From the NCBI RefSeq assembly GCF_016429285.1, contig NZ_JAELUI010000007.1, positions 1-63,255 of the forward strand: a stretch of DNA of 63,255 nucleotides, written 5' to 3'. Origin of the DNA: Ralstonia sp. ASV6. Its GTDB lineage: Bacteria; Pseudomonadota; Gammaproteobacteria; Burkholderiales; Burkholderiaceae. Under the pieces are notes generated by a model. It was not told the origin of the DNA and searched no databases. It saw only the letters and a list, made by a program, of their open reading frames with translations. Both the position numbers and the translations under genes were made by a program. Below, piece after piece: positions 25,733 to 35,584 of this stretch (positions are counted from its first letter, which is position 1; every line of letters begins with the position of its first letter).

Positions 25733-26200
25733 TTAGTCGCCTGCGTGATCAGCGTGCTGTGCACGCACCACGATGACGGTGCGGCGCGACAACTTGACCG
25801 TCCGTTCAGCCACGCTGCCCAGCAGGATGCGCGCGAGCCCATGCTTGCCCTGCGAGCCGACGACAATGGTGTCAGCTTGCCAGCGCTCTGCCTCGTGTTC
25901 GAGTGCGTTGCCGATGTCGTCGTCCGTGGGGGAGAGCATCAGCACGCCGGTTTCAGCAGTGGTGCCATTGGCATCGAACTGGCGCTGTAGCTCGGCCAGC
26001 GAGGTGCTGGCGGTGCGGTGGAGTTCCTCGCGCAGCGTGTCGACGCTGTAGATCTCACGCGATTCCGGCATGGTTGGCGAGCCGATGGCCCAGACCACGC
26101 GCACCCGGCCGTGAAACGCGCGGGCGAGCGCGGCGGCTTCCTCCACCGCCAGATGGGCTTCGTGTGTGCCGTCAAAGGCAACAAGAATGCGTTGATGCAT
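25733..26200 (-). CDS. Universal stress protein (UspA family)
   Basis: A 155-residue single-domain Usp. The N-terminus is ILVAFDGTHEAHLAVEEA, and the ATP-binding motif is VVGSQGKHGLARILLGSVAERT (G-x2-G-x9-G-S/T). Members bind ATP and help survival under stress. It is a free-standing gene downstream of a LysR gene on the same strand. Confidence 0.9.
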   Translation of the reverse strand: MHQRILVAFDGTHEAHLAVEEAAALARAFHGRVRVVWAIGSPTMPESREIYSVDTLREELHRTASTSLAELQRQFDANGTTAETGVLMLSPTDDDIGNALEHEAERWQADTIVVGSQGKHGLARILLGSVAERTVKLSRRTVIVVRAQHADHAGD

Positions 26201-26293
26201 GGGGCGCTCCGCAGGATTGGAATGTGGATGCCCTCACTGTAGCAGCGCAGGTGGGCTGTGCTGCACCCCGGGGTGGTTCGGGTTTGCGCCGAG

Positions 26294-27196
26294 TCAAGCT
26301 GGCGGCGTGCCCACGCGCGCTGGGTGCGCCAGCAGCAAATCCAGCAGCCCTTGCGCCGCCACAGATAGGCTGCGCCCCTCGCGCCGGATCACGTACAGCG
26401 TGCGCACCAGCCCTGGCAACGGCAGTGGTCGTACCACCAGTGCCGGCAAGCGGAACTGGAACAGTGCCAGCGCCGGAATGACGGTGATGCCCAGGTTGGC
26501 CGCCACCAGCGCGGCGGCGGTGGCCAAGTGCTCGACCTCCATGCCGCTGCGCAGCTTGGTCGGGTGCAGGGCCGCATCGAGGTATTGGCGGATGCTCGTG
26601 TTGCGCGCGAGGTGGATGAACGGCGCGTCGACAAGGTCGCCCACACTGAGCGAGGGTTTGCGCGCGAGCGGGTGATCCTGGTGGCAGACAAGATGGAAAT
26701 CGTCCGTGCAGAACGGCTGTGCGGTCAGCCCGGCCATGTCTGCACCGATGGCGGCGATGGCGAAGTCCGCCGCGCCGCGCCGGACCATGTCGATGCACGG
26801 ATCCGACAGCAAGTCGTGCAGGGCGAGTTGAATGCCCGGGTGCTGCGCGGAAAAATCCGCCAGCACGCCTGGCAGGATGCCTGCCGCAATCGACGGCAGC
26901 GCGGCCACTGTGACACGCCCCGTGCGCGCGGCGGCGCGGTCGCGCAGTTCGGCAAATGTGGCCTCGAAGTCTGCCAGCAGGCGCAGGGCGGATTCGGCAA
27001 AGGCTTCGCCCTCGGGCGTCAACTCAACGTGCCGCGTGTTGCGGTCGAACAGGCGTACGCCAGCCTCGGCCTCCAGATTCTGGATCAACGCGCTGAAGGC
27101 CGATTGCGACAGGTGGCAGGTCTGCGCCGCCTGCGTGAAGTTCTTGTGCTCGCGCAGCGCGGCAAAGGCGCGGAGTTGCTTGACGGAGAGGGTCAT
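26294..27196 (-). CDS. LysR-family transcriptional regulator
   Basis: A 300-residue LTTR with the N-terminal HTH KQLRAFAALREHKNFTQAAQTCHLSQSAFSALIQNLEAEAG. It is the last gene of a closely spaced minus-strand set: CitMHS transporter, AtuA-like, AtuA-C-like, VOC protein, LysR. The gap to the VOC gene is 24 bp, so it is likely part of that operon and may regulate it. Confidence 0.9.
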   Translation of the reverse strand: MTLSVKQLRAFAALREHKNFTQAAQTCHLSQSAFSALIQNLEAEAGVRLFDRNTRHVELTPEGEAFAESALRLLADFEATFAELRDRAAARTGRVTVAALPSIAAGILPGVLADFSAQHPGIQLALHDLLSDPCIDMVRRGAADFAIAAIGADMAGLTAQPFCTDDFHLVCHQDHPLARKPSLSVGDLVDAPFIHLARNTSIRQYLDAALHPTKLRSGMEVEHLATAAALVAANLGITVIPALALFQFRLPALVVRPLPLPGLVRTLYVIRREGRSLSVAAQGLLDLLLAHPARVGTPPA

Positions 27197-27220
27197 ATCA
27201 AGCTGCAGCGCCTGTCGTGA

Positions 27221-27610
27221 TCAGCCAATTGGTGTGCAGAGTTCCACAAGCGTGCCATCGGGGCAGCGCAGATAGGAGACCGTCTGGCCCCAGGGTTTGA
27301 CTTGCGGTGCTGCGATCTCGGTCGCTCCGGTAGAGATGGCATGACGATGCGCGGCCTCGACGTCGGGCGTGACGAAGGCAAGTTCGATCCCGAGCGGCTT
27401 GTCAGACTGGCTGGCATAGACGAAGCCGGCTGGCGAGTGCGATTCGGCAAGCTCGCGTGCGGCAAAGGCGAGTGTTGTGGCGCCGGTTTCGAGTTCGCCG
27501 TAATCGTTCGTTTCTGCCAGGAAGCGGCGCTCAAACCCAAACGCGGCTTCAAAGAATGCCAGCGATGTCGGAACGTCTGGCACATACACGATGGTGTATC
27601 CGAACTTCAT
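27221..27610 (-). CDS. VOC/glyoxalase-superfamily protein
   Basis: A 129-residue beta-alpha-beta-beta-beta protein (FGYTIVYVPDVPTSLAFFEAAFGFERRF ... DGTLVELCTPIG). The second His/Glu metal ligands of the family are partly visible. GGAG stands 8 bp before ATG 27610 and only 2 bp before ATG 27616, so I prefer 27610. It is 30 bp after the AtuA-C-like gene. The reaction is unknown. Confidence 0.82.
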   Translation of the reverse strand: MKFGYTIVYVPDVPTSLAFFEAAFGFERRFLAETNDYGELETGATTLAFAARELAESHSPAGFVYASQSDKPLGIELAFVTPDVEAAHRHAISTGATEIAAPQVKPWGQTVSYLRCPDGTLVELCTPIG

Positions 27611-27640
27611 CTGCATCTCTCCAATAGCGATGGGCGCATC

Positions 27641-27952
27641 TTAGTCGGGAATCCTTAGCGTGAGCAGCGCGCTCGACAGTGATTTGCCATGTGCATCCAG
27701 CGCCAGCGAGCGCGTTACGCCACCGGCCAGGGCGCCGTGCAGCACGAAGTTGAGTGCACCCAACTGCGGCAGCACGTAACGCTCGACATTGCCGTGGACG
27801 AGTTCAGCGAAATGCGCGCGCACGCGCTCGGCTGTCACGTGCGTTTCGAGCACGGCAAAGTCTTCCGCGCGATGGGCGATGACGGAGATGCATGAGATGT
27901 CGCCCTTGTCGCCGGCGCGGGTGTGGGCGAGGTCGCGAAGGATGCGGGTCAT
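27641..27952 (-). CDS. AtuA C-terminal-domain-like small protein
   Basis: A 103-residue protein (LRDLAHTRAGDKGDISCISVIAH... NFVLHGALAGGVTRSLALDAHGKSLSSALL). This matches the C-terminal domain that, in some genomes, is fused to AtuA-like proteins and in others is a separate gene. It is 1 bp from the AtuA-like gene, so the two products probably form one enzyme. The chemistry is not established here. Confidence 0.82.
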   Translation of the reverse strand: MTRILRDLAHTRAGDKGDISCISVIAHRAEDFAVLETHVTAERVRAHFAELVHGNVERYVLPQLGALNFVLHGALAGGVTRSLALDAHGKSLSSALLTLRIPD

Positions 27953-27953
27953 G

Positions 27954-29309
27954 TCAGCTCTCCAGAATCTGCACGTTGTGAGGCGCGAGCTCGGCCGGGA
28001 TCAACGTCGACGCCACGGCGATGATTTCGCGCGCGCTCTTGGTCGCGCCGCCGCCGCCGGAGGGGCCACAGGTCAGCAGCGTTTCCACCTCGTTGCCGAT
28101 GCGCACGGCTTCGGCCATCGAGTCGGTGCGGGCGGCCACGCGCACCCGCACCTCGTACGGTTCGGCATCGGTGCGGGAGAGGGCGGGGCCGTGCAACGCA
28201 TCTACGCCGATGAGTTTGAAGCGCGTTTCCGTCATCTGCACGCCCGTGAGCGCCAGCCGTTCGCGCACGATGTCGAGCGCCAGTCTGGCGCGTGCGACTG
28301 CGTTGGGGCCGGCGTAACTGATCTGGCCCTCGCCGATGTAGCTGTCGAGATAGCCGATTGAGACCTTCAATTGCCCGGTGCGCGGCGTGCCCGTCGCGCC
28401 TTCAATGACAACACGGTCCTTGCCATCGCCGCGCATGCGCACGTTGGAAAAGTCGGCCACCACATCGGGCGTGAGGTAGCGCGCCGGGTCGTGGATCTCA
28501 TAGAGCAACTGCTCCTTGCACGTCGCCTCGGTGACGAGGCCGCCGGCCGTGGGCACCTTGGTGATGCGCACCGAGCCGTCTTCGCCGACTTCACCGATGG
28601 GAAAGCCAAGCCGTGCGAGATCGGGTACGTCTTTGATGCCCGGGTCGGCAAAGTAGCCGCCCGTGATTTGTCCTGCGCATTCCAGCAAGTGCCCGGCCAG
28701 TGTGCCGCAGCCAAGGTGGTGCCAGTCATCCATGCGCCAGCCGAAGGCGTGGATGAGCGGCCCAAGCGCCAATGCGGGATCGGCCACGCGCCCGGTGATG
28801 ACGACGTCTGCGCCTTGCTCCAACGCATCGACGATGCCCTGCGCACCGAGGTACGCATTGGCCGACACCATGCGTGCACCGAGCGATACAACGGGCTCAC
28901 CGCTATCCATCAACGTGAAGTCGTGGCCGCGGGCCTGTAGCAGGTCGAACACATCGTCGCCTGTGACGGCCGCCACGCGCAGCTTGAGGCCAAGCTCGCG
29001 AGCGATGTCTCGCGTGCGTTCCGCTGCCGCTTGCGGGTTGGCCGCGCCCATGTTGGTGACGATGCGGATGCCGCGCGCCGCACATGCCGGCAGCACGGCT
29101 CGCATGCGTGCTTCGAGCAGCGGGTCATATCCATGCGACGGGTCTTTGCGGCGCACCTGCTGCGCGAGCGCGATGGTGCGCTCGGCCAGACACTCGAACA
29201 TCAGTACGTCGATGTCGCCGTGCTCTGCGAGTTCCAGCGCGGGTTCGATGCGGTCGCCCGAGTAACCGGCGCCGCCGCCGATACGTAATGTCTTCAACTC
29301 GTTTTTCAT
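27954..29309 (-). CDS. AtuA-like protein (DUF1446 family)
   Basis: A 451-residue protein starting KTLRIGGGAGYSGDRIEPALELAEHGDIDVLMFECLAERT, the hallmark of the AtuA/DUF1446 family. AtuA was first linked to acyclic terpene catabolism, but many homologues lie in unrelated carboxylate clusters. Here it is between a CitMHS transporter gene (4 bp gap) and the separate C-terminal-domain gene (1 bp gap). No carboxylase genes of the terpene pathway are nearby, so a different carboxylate substrate is more likely. Confidence 0.88.
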   Translation of the reverse strand: MKNELKTLRIGGGAGYSGDRIEPALELAEHGDIDVLMFECLAERTIALAQQVRRKDPSHGYDPLLEARMRAVLPACAARGIRIVTNMGAANPQAAAERTRDIARELGLKLRVAAVTGDDVFDLLQARGHDFTLMDSGEPVVSLGARMVSANAYLGAQGIVDALEQGADVVITGRVADPALALGPLIHAFGWRMDDWHHLGCGTLAGHLLECAGQITGGYFADPGIKDVPDLARLGFPIGEVGEDGSVRITKVPTAGGLVTEATCKEQLLYEIHDPARYLTPDVVADFSNVRMRGDGKDRVVIEGATGTPRTGQLKVSIGYLDSYIGEGQISYAGPNAVARARLALDIVRERLALTGVQMTETRFKLIGVDALHGPALSRTDAEPYEVRVRVAARTDSMAEAVRIGNEVETLLTCGPSGGGGATKSAREIIAVASTLIPAELAPHNVQILES

Positions 29310-29313
29310 GCAA

Positions 29314-30612
29314 TCACCACGGAAGCACGCCCAGCACCACGGCCGCCAACGTCATCAGCAGCGTGGCGCCAAACAGGAAGGGGATCGAGAATTTCTGATG
29401 GTCGGCCAAGTCGATGCCGCACAGGCCGACCACGAGGAAGGTTGCCGGTGTGAGCGGGCTGACCGGAAAGCCTGTGGTCATCTGGCCAAGCACGGCGGCC
29501 TGCGCGACATGCACGGGTGCGACGCCCAGCATCTTCGATGCCTCTGCCACCACCGGCAGCACGCCAAAGTAGAACGAATCCGGATCGAACAGCAGCGACA
29601 GCGGCATCGACAGCACGCCCAGCACCACCGGAATGTGATGCGCCATGGCGGGCGGGATGAAATCGACCGCCGTCTTCGCCATTGCCGTCAGCATGCCGGA
29701 CTTGCTCATGATGCCGGTAAAGACACCCGCGGCCAGCAGGATGCTCGCCATCATCAGTGCGGCCTTGGCGTGAGCATCCACGCGCTGGCGTTGCTGGTCT
29801 ACGTTCGGGTAGTTGATGAGCAGTGCGGCCACTACGCCCAGCATGAACATCACCACCGGGTCCACCTTGCCGCTCACCATCACGCCCATCACGACGACGG
29901 TCAGCACGAGATTGATCCAGAAATTGCGCGGGCGGCGCAGCGCCTGCTCGGCCTCTGTGAGCGGACGTGCGACGACTTGTGCGGCGCCGCCATGATTGGC
30001 AAGGCCCAGTCGCTTCTCTTCACGCTTGCCCAGCAGCCATGCACACACGAACACAAAAACGAGGCCCACGATCTGCACCGGGATCAGCGGGTTGAAGATG
30101 TCCGTCACGGGCATGTGCAGCGAAGCCGAAGCGCGGATCATCGGGCCCGTCCACGGCAGGAAGTTCACGCCGCACGCCATCGACGTTACGCACGCGAGGA
30201 TGCGCCGGTCCATGCCGAGCCGGTCGTACAGCGGCAGCATGGCCGGAATGGTGATGAGGAATGCCACCGCGCCCGAGCCGTCCAGGTGAATCAGCAGCGC
30301 CAGCAGCGCCGAGCCCATTACGATGCGCGGTGGCCGGCTGCCCACGGTGCGCAGGATGCGGTCGATGATCGGGTCCAGCATGCCGGCATCCGTGACGATG
30401 CCGAAGTACAGGATGGCGAAGATGAACATCCCCGCCACGGGCGCCACATCCTTGATGCCGCCGATGATGAACTTGCTGGTGTTGAGCCCGAAGCCGCCCA
30501 CAAGCGCGGCGATGACGGGAATGGCGATGAGCGCGACCAGCGGCGACATGCGCTTCGTCAGGATGACGATAAACAGCGCGACGATGGTCAGCAGCCCGAG
30601 CAGTGCGAGCAT
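29314..30612 (-). CDS. CitMHS-family citrate/carboxylate transporter
   Basis: A 432-residue inner-membrane carrier with about 11-12 hydrophobic segments. ATG 30612 is preceded by GGAGGAG; the frame open further upstream has no such site. The family exchanges protons for (metal-)citrate or related tricarboxylates. Segments such as [30 protein letters not shown] and [16 protein letters not shown] are conserved. It is the first gene of the AtuA/VOC/LysR operon and presumably brings in that operon's substrate. Confidence 0.9.
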   Translation of the reverse strand: MLALLGLLTIVALFIVILTKRMSPLVALIAIPVIAALVGGFGLNTSKFIIGGIKDVAPVAGMFIFAILYFGIVTDAGMLDPIIDRILRTVGSRPPRIVMGSALLALLIHLDGSGAVAFLITIPAMLPLYDRLGMDRRILACVTSMACGVNFLPWTGPMIRASASLHMPVTDIFNPLIPVQIVGLVFVFVCAWLLGKREEKRLGLANHGGAAQVVARPLTEAEQALRRPRNFWINLVLTVVVMGVMVSGKVDPVVMFMLGVVAALLINYPNVDQQRQRVDAHAKAALMMASILLAAGVFTGIMSKSGMLTAMAKTAVDFIPPAMAHHIPVVLGVLSMPLSLLFDPDSFYFGVLPVVAEASKMLGVAPVHVAQAAVLGQMTTGFPVSPLTPATFLVVGLCGIDLADHQKFSIPFLFGATLLMTLAAVVLGVLPW

Positions 30613-30800
30613 GGTCTCCTCCGAGTGCTTGGAATCGGAATCCCTGTTGGCGGGATTTACGGGCGACTGTAGAAGCTGCTGATCTGCCTGTGAAACAGAA
30701 TATTTGGATGGATTGAGCTGATTTGGCGATAAGTGAAGCAGGCGCCGCTCAGAAAATCCCGGCAAAATGTGGCGCGTTCCAACCCGATGCTGGAGACCTT

Positions 30801-31349
30801 GTGCGTACTGCCCCGACTGTCCTGATCCTGCCTGGCTGGCAGAACTCCGGCCCCGAGCACTGGCAATCGCGCTGGGAGGCGTTGCACGGGGATCGCCGCG
30901 TTCAGCAGCGCGAGTGGTTCACCCCCAAACGCGCCGACTGGGTGGCCGCGCTGGACGCTGCCGTGCGTGACGCACCGGGCGATGTCGTACTGGTGGCGCA
31001 CAGCCTGGGCTGCGTGCTGACGGCGCATTGGGCTGCGGCGTCTGCCCATACAGCGCGCGTGCGCGGTGCCTTGCTGGTGGCGCCGCCGCAGCTTGGCCGG
31101 GAAGATTCGCCGCCCGAGGTGATTGACTTCCAGCCGGTGCCGCAACAGCGCCTGCCGTTTCCGGCCACCCTCATCTTCAGCACCAACGACCCTTTCAGCG
31201 ATGCCGCCTGGAGCCGCAAACAGGCCGAGGCCTGGGGCGCCGCGCCGATCGATTTGGGTGCGCGCGGTCACATCAATGCTGAATCCGGCCTGGGCGACTG
31301 GCCGGAAGCCCGTGCCGTCGTTACTAAGTGGAGCAAAAGCCCCATTTGA
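30801..31349 (+). CDS. RBBP9/YdeN-family serine hydrolase
   Basis: A 182-residue small alpha/beta hydrolase. The start [22 protein letters not shown] is typical of the family, with the nucleophile Ser in VAHSLGCVL, the Asp in NDPFSD and the His in [18 protein letters not shown] 30801 is preceded by GGAG at good spacing; the frame opens further upstream without a start. It is divergent from the CitMHS gene, and its substrate is unknown. Confidence 0.85.
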   Translation: MRTAPTVLILPGWQNSGPEHWQSRWEALHGDRRVQQREWFTPKRADWVAALDAAVRDAPGDVVLVAHSLGCVLTAHWAAASAHTARVRGALLVAPPQLGREDSPPEVIDFQPVPQQRLPFPATLIFSTNDPFSDAAWSRKQAEAWGAAPIDLGARGHINAESGLGDWPEARAVVTKWSKSPI

Positions 31350-31358
31350 AGTGAGGGC

Positions 31359-31389
31359 TTGACCCTAAAGCTTCTTCAGGGTTTTGAAT
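31359..31389 (+). promoter_or_regulatory. MerR-type metal-responsive promoter of the P-type ATPase gene
   Basis: TTGACC (-35, 31359-31364) is separated by an overlong 19-bp spacer from TTGAAT (-10, 31384-31389). The spacer carries the dyad ACCCT (31362-31366) / AGGGT (31378-31382). An overlong spacer with a central dyad is the signature of MerR-family activation (CadR, PbrR, ZntR, MerR). The CadR-like protein at 35585-36061 is the obvious ligand-sensing partner. Confidence 0.8.
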
Positions 31390-31395
31390 GGAGGC

Positions 31396-33855
31396 ATGAA
31401 ACCCGATCTCGCCTCCGCCCTGCCGTCCCACAACCACGCCGCCAAGCCGGAAGTGTCTGGCTGCGGTGGTTGCTGCGGCCACGATCACCCCGCTGCACGG
31501 GAGTCTGCCGACCACGCACACAAGCATGGGAACGACCATGACCACGGTCACGACCATGAACATGACCACGGACATGAGCATGCGGGCGGCAACAAGGACC
31601 ACAGCTGCAGCCACGATCACGACCACGCGCATGCGCACGGTCCGGCACCGGTCGCCGCCCCCGTTGATGCTGCCGCCCTGGCCCGCGCCAAAGGCCGCAC
31701 GAAGATCCGCATCGAGCAGATGGATTGCCCGACCGAAGAGCGCATGATCCGCGCCAAACTGGGCAACGCCGCAGGCGTGGTCGCGCTGGATTTCAACCTG
31801 CTGGAGCGCCATCTCACCATCCACCACACCGTGGACGACGTGACGCCGTTCCTGGAAGCGCTGCGCGCCATCGGCATGGATGGCGAGGTGTTGGAAGCGC
31901 ATGACCGCGCAGCTTCTGCGCCCGCAGCACACACAGGCATCTCGCGTCGCACCTGGTTGCTGGGCATCGGCGGAGTGGCTGCGTTTGGCGCGGAGGCTAT
32001 CGCCTGGTCTCTGGGTGATCACGCCTGGCCGGTGCTGGCATTGGCGCTTGCGTCCATCGCACTGGCCGGCGGGCCGACGCTGCGCAAGGGCTGGATTGCC
32101 GTGCGCGCGCTCACGTTCAACATCAACTTCCTGATGGCGGTGGCGGTGATCGGCGCGCTGCTGATCGGCAAGTGGGCCGAAGCGGCCATGGTGATCTTTC
32201 TGTTTGCCGTGGCCGAAGCCATCGAGGCGCGCGCCCTGGTACGTGCCCGCGATGCGGTGCGCGCGCTGACTGCCATCGCCCCCGATACCGCAGAGTTGAC
32301 CGACGGCAACGGCGGCTGGCGTGATGTGGCCGTCGAAACGGTTGCCATCGGCGCACGCCTGCGTGTGCGCACGGGCAGCCGTGTGCCGGTCGACGCGCGC
32401 ATCGTGAGCGGCCGCGCGGCGCTGGACGAATCGCCCGTCACCGGCGAGAGCCTGCCGGTGGAGAAGACCGTGGGCGACACCATCCTCGCCGGCACCATCG
32501 TCACTGACGGCGTGATCGAGGTCGAAGCCACGGCCGCAGCGGCTGACAGCACGCTCGCGCGTATCGCCGGGGCTATCCAAGAAGCCCAGTCGCAGCGTGC
32601 GCCCACGCAGCGCTTCGTCGACAAGTTCTCGTCCATCTACACGCCCGCGATGATGTTGCTGGCGCTGGCGGTTGCCGTGGTCGGTCCGCTGGTCACGGCA
32701 GACGACTGGCTCACGTGGACGTATCGCGCGCTGGTGTTGCTGGTGATCGCTTGCCCCTGCGCACTGGTGATCTCCACACCGGTCACGGTGGTGAGCGGCC
32801 TGGCTGCAGCGGCGCGACGCGGCATTGTTGTCAAGGGTGGTGTCTATCTGGAAAGCGGCCGGCGCCTGCGTGCGCTGGCGTTGGACAAGACCGGCACGCT
32901 CACCGCTGGCCGCCCGGTGCTGGATGCCGTGGTGTTGCCTGATAGCACGCGCAGCACGCGCCGCGCCGTGGCGGATCTGGACGTCTCCGCGGATGGCGCC
33001 CATCTGCACGCACTGGCAGTGGCCGCCGCGCTGGACGCCAACACCACGCATCCGATTGCCGTGGCGATCGTGCAGGCTGCGCAAGCACATGGCGCTGTAG
33101 ATGCGGGCGCGGTTGAGGACTTGTCTGTGCTGCCGGGCCGTGGGGTGGCCGGCACGCTGGGTGGCGTGCGCTGGCATCTTGGTAACGCCGCACTGGTGGC
33201 TGAGCGCGGTTTTGATACCGCCGACTGGCGCGTCGCCGCGGAAGGCTTGCAGGCTGAAGGCATGTCCGCCGTCACGCTGTGCGACACGAACGGTGCGGTG
33301 GCACTCTTCGGCGTGCGTGACCGCGAGCGCCCGGAAAGCGCACAGGCCATTGCAGAACTGCGTGCACTGGGTGTGCAGCCCGTCATGATTACCGGTGACG
33401 ACCGCCGCGCGGCTCAGGCCATCGCCAAGACGGTCGGTATCGACAACGTTCATGCCGAGCAACTTCCCGCCGACAAGCAGCGCGTGGTGGGCGAGCTTGC
33501 CGCGCAGCATGGTTTCGTCGGCATGGTGGGCGACGGCATCAACGACGCCCCGGCCCTGGCGCGCGCCGACATCGGCTTTGCCATGGGTGCGGCAGGTACG
33601 GCCACGGCGCTGGAGGCCGCAGACGTCGCCATCATGGATGACGATCCGCGCAAGCTCGCTGGCTTCATTCGCATCAGCCGTCGCACGGTGGCGGTGCTGC
33701 GTCAGAACATTGTGCTGGCGCTCGGCATCAAGGCTGTATTCCTTGCGCTGGCCGTCATGGGGGACGCAACGCTGTGGATGGCGATCTTTGCCGACGTGGG
33801 TGCGAGCCTGCTGGTGGTCTTCAACGGGCTGCGGGTGATGCGCACGCGCGTTTGA
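31396..33855 (+). CDS. cadA: Cd/Zn/Pb-exporting P1B-type ATPase (CadA/ZntA/PbrA-like)
   Basis: An 819-residue heavy-metal exporter. A His/Cys-rich N-terminus (SGCGGCCGHDH, then repeated H-x-H over about residues 30-75) precedes a metal-binding domain whose motif is MDCPTEE rather than GMTCxxC. The TM region contains the CPC metal site at about 453-455, the phosphorylation DKTGT (Asp about 497) and the GDGINDAPAL hinge (about 712). CPC and the MDCPTEE motif place it with Zn2+/Cd2+/Pb2+ pumps. The mapped promoter implies transcription begins at about the ATG 31396 itself, so it may be translated leaderless; an in-frame TTG at 31384 would lie in the -10. Confidence 0.92.
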   Translation: MKPDLASALPSHNHAAKPEVSGCGGCCGHDHPAARESADHAHKHGNDHDHGHDHEHDHGHEHAGGNKDHSCSHDHDHAHAHGPAPVAAPVDAAALARAKGRTKIRIEQMDCPTEERMIRAKLGNAAGVVALDFNLLERHLTIHHTVDDVTPFLEALRAIGMDGEVLEAHDRAASAPAAHTGISRRTWLLGIGGVAAFGAEAIAWSLGDHAWPVLALALASIALAGGPTLRKGWIAVRALTFNINFLMAVAVIGALLIGKWAEAAMVIFLFAVAEAIEARALVRARDAVRALTAIAPDTAELTDGNGGWRDVAVETVAIGARLRVRTGSRVPVDARIVSGRAALDESPVTGESLPVEKTVGDTILAGTIVTDGVIEVEATAAAADSTLARIAGAIQEAQSQRAPTQRFVDKFSSIYTPAMMLLALAVAVVGPLVTADDWLTWTYRALVLLVIACPCALVISTPVTVVSGLAAAARRGIVVKGGVYLESGRRLRALALDKTGTLTAGRPVLDAVVLPDSTRSTRRAVADLDVSADGAHLHALAVAAALDANTTHPIAVAIVQAAQAHGAVDAGAVEDLSVLPGRGVAGTLGGVRWHLGNAALVAERGFDTADWRVAAEGLQAEGMSAVTLCDTNGAVALFGVRDRERPESAQAIAELRALGVQPVMITGDDRRAAQAIAKTVGIDNVHAEQLPADKQRVVGELAAQHGFVGMVGDGINDAPALARADIGFAMGAAGTATALEAADVAIMDDDPRKLAGFIRISRRTVAVLRQNIVLALGIKAVFLALAVMGDATLWMAIFADVGASLLVVFNGLRVMRTRV

Positions 33856-33891
33856 TCGGGGCGATCCGACAGCGCGTGCGCGGTCAGGCCA

Positions 33892-35508
33892 TCAACGCAG
33901 GCCAGTGATGCGCGCGTCCTTCGGGTAGGTGATGAGGTAGTCGGCGGAGAAGCGGATGCTCTCTCCGGCCGGGATTGTCTGCTCCCACGCAATCACGCCC
34001 GGACGGTGCTCCCAGTCGCGCTTGGCAGGCTCCGGTGAAAAGGTCGAGCGCACCTTGATGTCGTCAGACTGGCTGACCGGCGTGGCTTCCAGAATCTGTA
34101 CGTCAATCGCGTCGCCATGCCGGTTGCGCACGGTGTAGAGCGCGCTGAGTTGGCGCTCGTTGCGGTTGTCGAGCAGACCCACGCTGCGTTGATAGGTCTT
34201 GGGTGTTTCCACCACCACGGTCACGAGATCATCGCGGCCAAAAGGCAGCGTGACTTTCTGATCGTCGGCTGCCGGGTTCCATTGCGTATTGCCGACCACC
34301 GCACCGTCGCGGCGCAGTTGCAGGTTGCCTGCAGGCCAGATGCCTTGCGGGCGATCTACGGTGGCGATCAGGTACGCGGCGGTGTCCATGCGTGGCGTGC
34401 TGCGTGCGGCCAACTTGGCGGGCAGCGTTTCGCTGGCCAGCGTGAAGGTCACCTTCTGCGCATCGGATGGCAGTTCCACGGCGCCAGGTACCTCAAACTC
34501 GGTGGCAAAGGCGGTCTGGACGGTGTTGACTTCGAACAGCGGGGCCTCGTCGGCCTCTCGTGGCTCGTTGCTGCGGCCAAGCTTGGCTCGGGGCGCTGGT
34601 GCCATGGCAGCAACCGGTGCTGCTGGATACGGCATCGCTTGCGGCGGCGGTTGAATGTCCAGTTGCCAAGCATATGGTTCCGGCCCGCGCGGTGTGTTGC
34701 GTGGCTGGCCCGTCGACAAGCGCAGCCGCACGCCGCGCCAATCTTCGCCCGTTGATTGCGCAAGCGTTGCCTGCCGCTCGACGATGACGTTGGAGCGCAC
34801 CGAATCCACGCTTGCCCGATACGCCGGCCGCCAACCCGCACGTGCGGTCTGGTAGCTGACACGCAGTTCGCCACCGCGCGGCGCTGCCACGGCAATGCGG
34901 ACGGTGCGCAATGTGTCGGTGCCCGAGCCATGCGTACGCTGCAGCGCATCGAGCTGCACCTTCAATTCGGCGTCGCGCTTTTTCAGTTGTTCCTGTCGTG
35001 TGAAGACCTCCTGCGCGCTGCGTGCCAGCGCATCGGTCGCGCGCCCCAGCGTTGAGAAATCCGTGGCCGGTGCGCGTCCATCGCCACCGGTGCGCTCACT
35101 CACAGCCTTCAGGTAGCTGGCCGATAGCGTGTTCGCCTGCAGTTGCACGTCGAGCGCGGCACGCTGGTCTTGCAGGGTACGGATCTGTGTCTCCAGGGCA
35201 GTCTTTGCGCAAGCACTGCCTTCGCTGGGCACGGTTTCCACGCGCACGTCACCCACGCGGATGGCGCTATCGCTCTCGACACGCAAGCTGTCGGCATCGA
35301 ATGTTGTTGGCAGGCAGGTCAGCTCGACACTGCGTGCACCAGCGGCAACGGTGGCCGTGCGCACAACCGTGGCGCTATCCGGATACAGCGTGACATCCGT
35401 GATGCGTGATGGCGTCGCGGCTTGCGTTGCCGCAGCGGCAGCCATTGTGACCGCGCCGAGCGCCATGCGTTGCCGATGTAGAAAATGCGTTGCCGGTTTC
35501 GTCTTCAT
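33892..35508 (-). CDS. DUF4139 domain-containing (MuiA-like) exported protein
   Basis: A 538-residue protein with an N-terminal signal peptide (MKTKPATHFLHRQRMALGAVTMAAAAATQAA). It has a DUF4140-like N-terminal domain (RITDVTLYPDSATVVRTATVAAG), a predicted coiled coil around residues 100-180 (LETQIRTLQDQRAALDVQLQ; QEQLKKRDAELKVQLDALQ) and a C-terminal DUF4139 beta domain. Homologues are called mucoidy inhibitor A, but the function is not established. ATG 35508 is chosen; an alternative GTG at 35517 adds three residues. It is convergent with the ATPase gene. Confidence 0.8.
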   Translation of the reverse strand: MKTKPATHFLHRQRMALGAVTMAAAAATQAATPSRITDVTLYPDSATVVRTATVAAGARSVELTCLPTTFDADSLRVESDSAIRVGDVRVETVPSEGSACAKTALETQIRTLQDQRAALDVQLQANTLSASYLKAVSERTGGDGRAPATDFSTLGRATDALARSAQEVFTRQEQLKKRDAELKVQLDALQRTHGSGTDTLRTVRIAVAAPRGGELRVSYQTARAGWRPAYRASVDSVRSNVIVERQATLAQSTGEDWRGVRLRLSTGQPRNTPRGPEPYAWQLDIQPPPQAMPYPAAPVAAMAPAPRAKLGRSNEPREADEAPLFEVNTVQTAFATEFEVPGAVELPSDAQKVTFTLASETLPAKLAARSTPRMDTAAYLIATVDRPQGIWPAGNLQLRRDGAVVGNTQWNPAADDQKVTLPFGRDDLVTVVVETPKTYQRSVGLLDNRNERQLSALYTVRNRHGDAIDVQILEATPVSQSDDIKVRSTFSPEPAKRDWEHRPGVIAWEQTIPAGESIRFSADYLITYPKDARITGLR

Positions 35509-35584
35509 CCGCCCCACTCACATGTCGTGAAATGCGGCGAGTATCGCACGTCAAAGTGACGTGCACGGCAACTGGTGTGGTGGG

